Assembly (NCBI GenBank): GCA_944385265.1 | Contig: CALWWO010000074.1 | Location: 1 to 7,247 of the forward strand | Length of the DNA stretch: 7,247 nt | Origin: an uncultured Oscillospiraceae bacterium | GTDB taxonomy: Bacteria; Bacillota_A; Clostridia; Oscillospirales; Oscillospiraceae | Direction: 5' to 3' | Shown here: in pieces, positions 1 through 5,096 of the stretch | Position numbering within the stretch: the first letter of the stretch is position 1 | How the letters are laid out: each line of letters begins with the position of its first letter | Program-made: the position numbers and the translations under genes | Notes under the pieces: model-generated | The model's input: only the letters and a program-made list of their open reading frames with translations | What the model was told of the DNA's origin: nothing | Database searches by the model: none

Positions 1-87
1 AGAAGCGGAAAACTGAAATTCGCGCCGGAGGACCGTATATACGGTTTTTCCGGCGTAGCTTTCCGTTACTTTGAATTCTGTGGTCAC
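1..87 (-). CDS. Probable RluA/RluD-family pseudouridine synthase, N-terminal 29 residues only
   Basis: This partial gene leaves the window at the left edge. It is read from a GTG at 87-85 whose last bases overlap the murF stop (shared GTGA, 84-87), and a TGAGGA ribosome binding site lies 7 nt upstream inside the murF end. The frame is open to the edge. The peptide begins with the residues TTEFKVTESYAGKTVYTVLR after the start and continues EFQFSAS. The pattern 'F-V-T-x-x-Y-x-G-K-x-V-x-x-x-L-R-x-E-(6)-S' resembles the start of clostridial RluA-family pseudouridine synthases, which convert uridine to pseudouridine in rRNA or tRNA. The catalytic domain lies outside the window, so the family call is a recognition from N-terminal pattern only. 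The overlap suggests translation coupled to murF on the same transcript. Confidence 0.58.
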   Translation of the reverse strand, partial: MTTEFKVTESYAGKTVYTVLRREFQFSAS

Positions 88-1454
88 TGCAATTTCCTCA
101 GTTCTTCTACGATCTCTTCAAAATGCATGCTGTGAGACGCTTTGACAAGCACCGTATCGTTCTTTTTTATGAGCGACGGCAAAACGGAGAAGAGAGCTTC
201 TTTCAGCGGGAAATACCACGCCTCAAGAGACGTGCCGCCGGAGATGTGACCCTTATATATAAATTCCGCTTTTCTGCCGCAGCAGATAAGGCAGTCAATA
301 CCAAGCTCGCCGGCAAGAAGACCGATACTGCGGTGAAGATCATCAGAATTTTTGCCGAGCTCATTCATGTCGCCTAAAATGGCGACACGGCGCCCCGAAA
401 GGAAGGCGAGAGACTTTAAAGAGGCGGTGACGGAATTGGGGTTTGCGTTATAGCAGTCGTTGATGACGGTGATATAACCCGTATGCTCGACATTGGCTCG
501 ACCGCCGACGGGGGCGTATTTTGAGAGACCGGCGCGTATATCGCAAGGCTCGATTCCAAGGCAAGAGCCGACCGCTGCCGCGGCGAGGGCTGCAAGCGCC
601 AGATGGCTGCCAAACGCCGGTATCTGCACGCCGAAACGCTTCCCGCTGCGGCAGATATCGAACGAAACGCCGTCAAAGCCGCCGTTTTCTATATTATCGG
701 CATAAAAGTCGTTTTTCTCGCCAAGCCCGTACGTTATCTTGCGTATGCCGGGGTCAAACGCGGACAGCTTTTCGTCATCGCCGTTTACAACGGCGATACC
801 GTTTTCCGGCATAAAGCCGAAGACCTCGCTTTTTGCCTTCAAAACGCCGTCGAGATCGCCGAGCGTTTCAAGATGGCAGTACCCTATGGCGGTCATGATA
901 CAGATATCGGGCTTTACCATTTTGGCAAGACGCGACATTTCACCGAAATCGCTTATGCCCATTTCAATAACGGCGGCTGTGTGCTCGTCGCGGAGTGAGA
1001 GAAGCGTAAGCGGAACGCCTATCTCATTGTTCAGGTTTTCCGGGGTCTTGAGTACATTGAATTTCTGTGACAGCACGGCGGCGGTCATTTCTTTTGCCGT
1101 TGTCTTGCCGACGCTGCCGGTGACGCCGACGAACGGTATATCGAAAAGACCGCGGTAATACTCGGCTATCGTTTTGAGAGACTCAAGAGTAGAATTTACC
1201 AGGATGTACGGAACTCCGTCCGGAAGCTTTTTTTCTGCGAGACAGCATACGGCTCCCGCTGCGGCGGCGCTTGCGGCAAAATCATGCCCGTCGACCCTTT
1301 CTCCCACAGTACATATAAAAAGGCTTCCCGGCTCCGCCTTGCGGCTGTCGATAACGACGCTTGAAATGAGAGTTTCTCCGTCGGCTCCGTTTTTGTAAAA
1401 TTCTCCTCCTGTGATCTCGGCTATCGTGTTAAGTGACAAAGGTTTCATTTTCAT
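84..1454 (-). CDS. murF: UDP-N-acetylmuramoyl-tripeptide--D-alanyl-D-alanine ligase MurF
   Basis: MurF is a cytoplasmic Mur ligase that uses ATP to join D-Ala-D-Ala to UDP-MurNAc-tripeptide, giving the pentapeptide used for peptidoglycan. The 456 residues are a normal length. The N-terminal UDP-substrate domain (about 1-105) contains IDSRKAEPGSLF (35-46). The central ATPase domain has the P-loop GSVGKTT (113-119), LNNEIGVPLT (141-150), EMG (164-166), a histidine at 194, and AKSE (207-210) around the lysine usually carbamoylated in Mur ligases. The C-terminal domain carries the MurF signature DCYNANPNS (333-341) and GDMNELG (361-367). Two positions differ from what I expect: TAIGYCH (188-194) has Ala where Asn is usual, and KASHSM (438-443) has His where Arg is usual. 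The first ATG is preceded by GGGTGAG with a short spacer; a second in-frame ATG at 1448-1446 is possible. It follows ddl by 11 bp, so the two are very likely co-transcribed. Confidence 0.97.
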   Translation of the reverse strand: MKMKPLSLNTIAEITGGEFYKNGADGETLISSVVIDSRKAEPGSLFICTVGERVDGHDFAASAAAAGAVCCLAEKKLPDGVPYILVNSTLESLKTIAEYYRGLFDIPFVGVTGSVGKTTAKEMTAAVLSQKFNVLKTPENLNNEIGVPLTLLSLRDEHTAAVIEMGISDFGEMSRLAKMVKPDICIMTAIGYCHLETLGDLDGVLKAKSEVFGFMPENGIAVVNGDDEKLSAFDPGIRKITYGLGEKNDFYADNIENGGFDGVSFDICRSGKRFGVQIPAFGSHLALAALAAAAVGSCLGIEPCDIRAGLSKYAPVGGRANVEHTGYITVINDCYNANPNSVTASLKSLAFLSGRRVAILGDMNELGKNSDDLHRSIGLLAGELGIDCLICCGRKAEFIYKGHISGGTSLEAWYFPLKEALFSVLPSLIKKNDTVLVKASHSMHFEEIVEELRKLQ

Positions 1455-1465
1455 AAGCTCACCCG

Positions 1466-2500
1466 TTATTCGTATTTTTTAATTGATTCGGATATAATAA
1501 GCTCGCACAGCTCCGGATATGACATGCCGGCTACTGCCGCCTCCTGCGGGAGCAGGCTTAGCGGAGTCATGCCCGGAAGAGTGTTGGCTTCAAGACAATA
1601 TACATCTCCGACTTCGGAAACGATAAAATCCATTCTCGCATATACGTCGATATTCAGTGCGCGGCATACATTTTCCGCTGTTTTTTGAAGCTTTTCAGTT
1701 ATATCGCCGCTCAGATCAGCGGGGCAGTACTCATCTGCAAGACCGCTTTGATATTTATTCTCGTAGTTGTAAAAGCCGGATTTAGGGCATATCTCTATAA
1801 CGGGCAGAGCGCGTCCCGCGATAACGCCGACGTCACATTCGCGTCCTTTTATAAATTGCTCTACAATGACGCGCGAGTCATATTTAAACGCAAGCTCCAA
1901 AGCGGGAAGATAGTCTTTCTCATCGTAAACGACGCTGGCGCCGACGGAGGAGCCGCCGGAGCAGGGCTTCACAACGCACGGGAAGCCTATGTTTTCACAC
2001 GGCTTATCGCCGCGTGACAGCGTGACGGACCTCGGCGTCAATATGCCGTTTTTATCGAAAAGGGATTTTGCGACCGCCTTGTTCATCGCGATCGCGCTGC
2101 CAAGATATCCGCATCCGGTATAGCGTATGCCCATGATATCGAACAGCGCCTGGAGCTTGCCGTTTTCACCGTCTTCGCCGTGGAGCGCCATAAAGACGAT
2201 ATCGGCTGCGCGGCATATTTCGATGACGTTGTCGCCTATGCGGCTGTCGTTGTCTTGCCTGCGGCTGCGTTTTACGGCTTCAAGATCAGGCGCGTCGCGC
2301 GATATGTAGATATCGGGATCGCTATACGGCATGGAGAATATATCCGCCGGAGCGTCATATTTGCCGGTATATCCGAAAAACACATCTATGATCACGGCGC
2401 GGTGCCCGTTTTTACGGAGAGCTTCCGCTATCTGCATACCGCTGCTCAGCGATACGTCGCGTTCAGCCGAGAGACCGCCGCTTAAAACAATAATATTCAT
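1466..2500 (-). CDS. ddl: D-alanine--D-alanine ligase
   Basis: Ddl is a cytoplasmic ATP-grasp enzyme that condenses two D-alanines; its product is the substrate of MurF encoded next door. The 344-residue length is typical. Visible hallmarks are GGLSAERDVSLSSG (8-21, with the catalytic-triad Glu13), ALHGEDGENGKLQ (105-117), the glycine-rich ATP-binding loop KPCSGGSSVG (178-187), the omega-loop FYNYENKY (243-250) and the magnesium-binding end ARMDFIV (288-294) followed by LEANTLPGMTPLS (303-315). The Lys249-Tyr250 pair matches the Tyr seen in D-Ala-D-Ala ligases, arguing against the D-Ala-D-Lac type found in vancomycin-resistance operons; this specificity call is inference from the motif. The ATG at 2500-2498 has GGAG 5 nt upstream (2506-2509). 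It is the first gene of a leftward operon driven from the divergent promoter region. Confidence 0.97.
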   Translation of the reverse strand: MNIIVLSGGLSAERDVSLSSGMQIAEALRKNGHRAVIIDVFFGYTGKYDAPADIFSMPYSDPDIYISRDAPDLEAVKRSRRQDNDSRIGDNVIEICRAADIVFMALHGEDGENGKLQALFDIMGIRYTGCGYLGSAIAMNKAVAKSLFDKNGILTPRSVTLSRGDKPCENIGFPCVVKPCSGGSSVGASVVYDEKDYLPALELAFKYDSRVIVEQFIKGRECDVGVIAGRALPVIEICPKSGFYNYENKYQSGLADEYCPADLSGDITEKLQKTAENVCRALNIDVYARMDFIVSEVGDVYCLEANTLPGMTPLSLLPQEAAVAGMSYPELCELIISESIKKYE

Positions 2501-2648
2501 AAAAACTCCATTCTGCCGCTGCTTGTGACGAAAACGCCAAGACCGCGGGTATATTGGCTGAAACCGTCAGGCGGCATATATTTGATTTATCCATGCAGTC
2601 CTAAAAACCGCGCTTTTGTTTCCGGAGCGGGTCAGCCGACCGCGCATA
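2501..2648 (-). promoter_or_regulatory. Predicted 5' leader of the ddl-murF transcript
   Basis: If transcription starts about 7 bases after the predicted -10 box, the ddl mRNA has an unusually long leader of about 148 nt. Near its 5' end it can fold a small hairpin: GCG-GTC pairs with GAC-(C)-CGC around a GGCT loop, 2643 down to 2627. A GCGG followed by five U lies at 2611-2603 and could pair weakly with CCGC at 2630-2627, but the stem is only 4 bp with a 15-nt loop, so I do not call a terminator. A 43-codon open frame (2594 to 2463) starts in the leader and overlaps the ddl start. I recognise no known riboswitch or T-box signature here. Confidence 0.4.
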
Positions 2649-2654
2649 ATACGG

Positions 2655-2683
2655 ATTATACACCACATCCGCGGCGTTAACAA
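2655..2683 (-). promoter_or_regulatory. Sigma-A-type promoter for ddl-murF
   Basis: On the minus strand a -35 box TTGTTA (2683-2678, 4 of 6 consensus bases) is separated by exactly 17 bp from a perfect -10 box TATAAT (2660-2655). It points toward ddl and is the best promoter match between the two divergent operons on this strand. The start point is expected near 2648. There is no extended -10 TGn. The call is from sequence match only. Confidence 0.7.
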
Positions 2684-2701
2684 TACGCGAATCTGTCTAT
2701 T

Positions 2702-2746
2702 TTGCAGTAAAAAGCAGATTTTATTGCAATAAAAATGTTGCAATAT
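2702..2746. repeat. Three TTGCARTAW motifs, one within a 12-bp palindrome, between divergent promoters
   Basis: The nine-base motif occurs as TTGCAGTAA (2702-2710), TTGCAATAA (2724-2732) and TTGCAATAT (2738-2746), all in the same orientation with starts 22 and 14 bp apart. The middle copy sits in the perfect palindrome TTATTGCAATAA (2721-2732), and the third copy contains the -35 box of the rimP promoter. The location, between the ddl -35 (ending 2683) and overlapping the rimP -35, is where an operator for a DNA-binding regulator would act. The stretch is AT-rich and could instead simply be an UP-element-like region; no regulator is identified. Confidence 0.35.
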
Positions 2747-2766
2747 CGGAAAGAAGGTGTTATAAT
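2738..2766 (+). promoter_or_regulatory. Sigma-A-type promoter for the rimP-nusA-infB operon
   Basis: A -35 box TTGCAA (2738-2743, 4 of 6 consensus bases) and a perfect -10 box TATAAT (2761-2766) are separated by 17 bp. AT-rich sequence lies just upstream, as in strong promoters of translation genes. The start point is expected near 2773, giving a leader of about 84 nt before the rimP ATG, within which a terminator-like hairpin lies. The -35 elements of this and the opposing ddl promoter are 54 bp apart. Confidence 0.8.
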
Positions 2767-2795
2767 CAATTCGTTAGTTTGATGGTATTGACTTT

Positions 2796-2819
2796 GAGTG
2801 GGGCGAGCCCACTCTTTTT
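2796..2819 (+). terminator. Intrinsic terminator-like hairpin in the rimP leader (candidate attenuator)
   Basis: A perfect 7-bp GC-rich stem, GAGTGGG (2796-2802) with CCCACTC (2808-2814), encloses a 5-nt loop and is followed at once by five T (2815-2819). It lies about 23 nt after the predicted transcription start and 25 nt before the rimP ribosome binding site, so termination here would switch off the whole operon. No other gene ends upstream on this strand, so it is not an ordinary end-of-gene terminator. Terminator-like leaders before rimP are known in several bacteria, and in Bacillus subtilis NusA represses its own operon by stimulating termination in this leader. That NusA does the same here is inference. 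I see no clear competing antiterminator stem. Confidence 0.85.
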
Positions 2820-2856
2820 ATTGCACAATTTTCTTAAAATACGCGAGGAATTTAAA

Positions 2857-3309
2857 ATGAGTAAAATAACGGACGATATCCGGCTTTTGACAGAGCCGAT
2901 AGTGCGGGAAAACGGCTGCACGCTGTGGGATGTCGAGTATGTGAAGGAAGCTGGAAGCTGGTATCTGCGCCTGTATATAGATAAAGAGGGCGGAGTGTCG
3001 ATAGACGATTGCGAGCGCATCAGCCGCGCCGTAGATCCGCTGCTGGATGAAAAGGATCCGATACCGGACAGCTATATATTCGAGGTCTCCTCAGCCGGGG
3101 CGGAACGGGTGCTGAAGCGTCCGTCGGATTTCGAGCAGTTTATGGGTAGCTTGATCGAAGTGAAGCTTTACCGCGCACGAGACGGGCTTAAAGAATATGT
3201 GGGAAATCTCGTCGGCTATAACGGCGGAAACGTCGCGATCGAAGCCGGCGGTAAAAAAATAGAGTTTGAAAAAAATGAGATTGCAAATGTAAGGCTAAGA
3301 ATAGGATAA
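2857..3309 (+). CDS. rimP: Ribosome maturation factor RimP
   Basis: RimP binds the 30S subunit during assembly and is needed for efficient maturation around the central pseudoknot. The 150-residue product has the usual two-domain form: an N-terminal domain with ENGCTLWDVEYVKEAGSWYLRLYID (18-42) and ISRAVDPLLDE (55-65), the junction motif FEVSSAGAERVLKRPSDF (75-92), and a C-terminal SH3-like domain (about 93-150) with VGNLVGYNGGNVAIE. The family normally reads SSPG at the junction; here it is SSAG (78-81), a variant I associate with clostridial relatives. The ATG is chosen because GAGGA (2845-2849) lies 7 nt upstream; the frame is open further upstream, but only through the terminator hairpin. 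It is the first gene of the operon, 18 bp before nusA. Confidence 0.96.
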   Translation: MSKITDDIRLLTEPIVRENGCTLWDVEYVKEAGSWYLRLYIDKEGGVSIDDCERISRAVDPLLDEKDPIPDSYIFEVSSAGAERVLKRPSDFEQFMGSLIEVKLYRARDGLKEYVGNLVGYNGGNVAIEAGGKKIEFEKNEIANVRLRIG

Positions 3310-3311
3310 TT

Positions 3312-3316
3312 GGAGG
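3312..3316 (+). promoter_or_regulatory. Ribosome binding site that fixes the nusA start
   Basis: GGAGG here lies 11 nt before the ATG at 3328. The open frame begins earlier at a TTG (3310), but that codon overlaps this Shine-Dalgarno sequence and has no site of its own, so ATG 3328 is preferred. The spacing is longer than the usual 6-9 nt. Confidence 0.75.
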
Positions 3317-3327
3317 AAAAGAGAAAA

Positions 3328-4380
3328 ATGAATGCCGAATTTTTCGCAGCGATAGAGGATATTGAGAAAGAAAAAGGTATACCGAAGGAGTATATGCTCG
3401 AAAAGATAAATCAGGCGCTGCTTGCCGCGCTTAAAAAGGATAATCCAGCCGCAGCCGAACGCATAAAGGTCGAGGTGGACGAGGCTAAGAAGAAAATAGA
3501 TATGTATATTCAAAAGACCGTGGTGGAAGAAGTGGAAGAGCCCGCCACGGAAATAACGCCGGAGCAGGCGAAAAAGATATCTGCAAGGGCTGCGGTAGGC
3601 GATATAGTAAATGTGCCTGTCGAGACTAAAAAATTCGGCAGGATCGCGGCTCAGGCGGCAAAACAGGTAATCATACAGGGAATAAGAGAAGCGGAACGCA
3701 ATATAGTATATGAAGAGTTCAATTCAAAGGAACATGAAATTTTGACGGGGATCGTTTCCAGGATCGACGAGAGATCCGGCAACGTAAGCATGAAGATAAG
3801 CTCAAATTCAGAGTATACCGACGCGCTTATGCTTGCAAACGAGAGGATAGCCGGAGAGACGCTCAGGGAAGGCGATCGCTTAAAGGTGTATGTCGTTGAG
3901 GTGCGGAACAATACAAGCGGACCGCAGGTCATGATATCGAGAACGCATCCCGGGCTCGTAAAGCGGCTGTTTGAGCTTGAAGTGCCCGAAATATTTGACG
4001 GAACGGTAGAGATAAAGAGCATAGCGAGAGAGGCGGGCAGCCGGACGAAGATGACAGTTGCGTCAAACGATGCGGATGTCGAGCCTATCGGCGCGTGCGT
4101 CGGACCAAAGGGCGCGAGAGTTTCCGCTATAGTGGAAGAGCTCGGCGGCGAGAAAATAGATATAATAAAATATAGCGACGTGCCGGAGGAATATATCGCT
4201 GCGGCGCTTGCACCGGCAGAGGTGATCAGCGTGGAGCTGATGCCGGAGGGGAAGAGCTGCAAGGTTGTCGTGCCTGACGATCAGCTTTCTCTGGCAATCG
4301 GCAAGGAAGGTCAGAATGTACGGCTCGCCGCAAGGCTTACAGGTTATAAAATAGATATCAAGCCGGAAAGCAAGGCTTAG
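3328..4380 (+). CDS. nusA: Transcription termination/antitermination factor NusA
   Basis: NusA binds RNA polymerase and nascent RNA, increasing pausing and intrinsic termination and taking part in antitermination. The 350-residue protein starts MNAEFFAAIEDIEKEKGIPKEYMLEKI, typical of the polymerase-binding N-terminal domain (about 1-125). An S1 domain follows (about 135-205, HEILTGIVSRIDERSGNVSMKI then GETLREGDRLKVYVVEVR), although its middle (157-172) is divergent from the usual 'LGKTEAxLP' stretch. KH1 (about 225-285) carries GACVGPKGARVSAIVEELGGEKIDII (255-280) and KH2 (about 298-348) carries LAIGKEGQNVRLAARLTGYKIDI (322-344). The protein ends right after KH2 with no acidic repeats, as in Gram-positive NusA. 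The ribosome binding site GGAGG supports the chosen ATG. It lies 18 bp after rimP and 25 bp before ylxR. Its own product may act on the hairpin in the operon leader. Confidence 0.97.
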   Translation: MNAEFFAAIEDIEKEKGIPKEYMLEKINQALLAALKKDNPAAAERIKVEVDEAKKKIDMYIQKTVVEEVEEPATEITPEQAKKISARAAVGDIVNVPVETKKFGRIAAQAAKQVIIQGIREAERNIVYEEFNSKEHEILTGIVSRIDERSGNVSMKISSNSEYTDALMLANERIAGETLREGDRLKVYVVEVRNNTSGPQVMISRTHPGLVKRLFELEVPEIFDGTVEIKSIAREAGSRTKMTVASNDADVEPIGACVGPKGARVSAIVEELGGEKIDIIKYSDVPEEYIAAALAPAEVISVELMPEGKSCKVVVPDDQLSLAIGKEGQNVRLAARLTGYKIDIKPESKA

Positions 4381-4405
4381 CTGATATAAAGGAGGGCGGC
4401 AGAAT

Positions 4406-4675
4406 ATGCAGAAAAAAATACCGATGCGACAGTGCCTGGGCTGCCGCGAAATGAAACCGAAGCGCGAACTTGTACGAGTCGTGAGATCTCCGGAGGGGGA
4501 AATATCGATAGATTTAAGAGGCAAAAAATCAGGGCGAGGGGCATATGTGTGCCATGACCGAAATTGCCTTAAAAAAGCAGTAAAATCCAAAGCGCTTGAA
4601 CGCGCGTTCGGCATCCCGGTGCCTGAGGAAATCTTTGAAACTCTCAGCGAACAAATGGAGGGCGAGGATGAGTAA
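4406..4675 (+). CDS. rnpM: YlxR/RnpM family RNA-binding protein (DUF448)
   Basis: This 89-residue basic protein matches the YlxR family encoded between nusA and ylxQ. It has the N-terminal PMRQCLGCREMKPKRELVRVVR (6-27), a central beta segment GEISIDLRGKKSGRGAYVC (31-49) with the family hallmark GRGAYVC, and a C-terminal helix with LKKAVKSKALERAF. Four cysteines (10, 13, 49, 54) form a CxxC...Cx4C pattern, common in clostridial members, which could hold a metal; that is inference. The Bacillus subtilis homologue was recently reported to bind RNase P RNA and modulate RNase P, hence the name RnpM. AAAGGAGG (4388-4395) lies 10 nt upstream of the ATG. Its end overlaps the ylxQ start by 8 bp. Confidence 0.93.
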   Translation: MQKKIPMRQCLGCREMKPKRELVRVVRSPEGEISIDLRGKKSGRGAYVCHDRNCLKKAVKSKALERAFGIPVPEEIFETLSEQMEGEDE

Positions 4676-5096
4676 CAGCCTGAATTTTCTGGGAATGGCG
4701 CGAAAAGCGGGAAAGCTGGAAATAGGAGAGGAATTTACCGGAGCCGCCGTGCGTTTAAAAAAGGCGCGGGTAATAATACTCGCTTCGGACGCATCGGAAA
4801 ATGCGAGGCGGCGAGCGGAAAATTTTTCAAAAGCGGGAAACGTACCGCTGATAGAGCTTAAGTATACGAAGGCGGAGCTGGGGCGCGCGCTGGATAAGGC
4901 GTCTCCCGCGATGGTAGCGATAACTGATATCGGATTTGCCGCGGCTTTCGTAGAGAGAATTGCCAATGAGGGCTCAGACTGCGGAGAACTTGCGGAGGAG
5001 CTGGCTGCCAAAGCGGCGAAAGCGAAAAGGCGCAGGCGCGAAACGCTCGCAGGAAAGAGAAATGCAAGAGTGGGAAAGAGGAGGAAAAAAGTATGA
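4668..5096 (+). CDS. ylxQ: YlxQ, L7Ae/L30e-family RNA-binding protein with basic C-terminal tail
   Basis: The first 100 or so of 142 residues form an L7Ae/L30e/S12e-type fold that binds kink-turn-like RNA in related proteins: [17 protein letters not shown] (6-22), [18 protein letters not shown] (32-49), [22 protein letters not shown] (58-79) and [17 protein letters not shown] (82-98). Residues 107-142 form an Ala- then Lys/Arg-rich tail ([21 protein letters not shown] then VGKRRKKV) that is absent from the roughly 100-residue Bacillus YlxQ. The ATG at 4668 is chosen because GGAGG (4657-4661) precedes it by 6 nt and the homology starts there; a longer in-frame reading from 4596 would lie within ylxR and lacks homology. 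The gene overlaps ylxR by 8 bp and infB by 4 bp (ATGA, 5093-5096), pointing to translational coupling. Its exact cellular role is not established. Confidence 0.93.
   Translation: MSNSLNFLGMARKAGKLEIGEEFTGAAVRLKKARVIILASDASENARRRAENFSKAGNVPLIELKYTKAELGRALDKASPAMVAITDIGFAAAFVERIANEGSDCGELAEELAAKAAKAKRRRRETLAGKRNARVGKRRKKV

Noticed and set aside
24..54. Palindrome ACCGTATATACGGT (32-45) flanked by GCCGGA/TCCGGC, hairpin-like
   Set aside because: It lies inside the start of the pseudouridine synthase frame and encodes conserved-looking residues (AGKTVYTV), has no usable T-run on either side for a terminator, and is probably a coding coincidence.
416..998. Open frames on the plus strand and in an alternative minus frame across murF
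   Set aside because: The murF frame is intact and carries all signatures; the overlapping frames give compositionally odd peptides and have no promoter or ribosome binding site that I can see.
1466..2500. Possibility that the ligase is a VanA-type D-Ala-D-Lac enzyme from a resistance cassette
   Set aside because: The omega-loop reads YNYENKY with the Tyr of D-Ala-D-Ala ligases, and the neighbours are murF rather than vanH or vanX.
2541..2550. ACCGCGG string resembling part of a T-box
   Set aside because: It is on the opposite strand to ddl, upstream of the rimP promoter, and lacks the preceding UGGN and the stem I structure.
2782..2856. In-frame upstream ATG that would extend RimP by 25 residues
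   Set aside because: It lies only about 9 nt after the predicted transcription start, has no ribosome binding site, and would be translated through the terminator hairpin. The ATG at 2857 has a good GAGGA and matches the family start.
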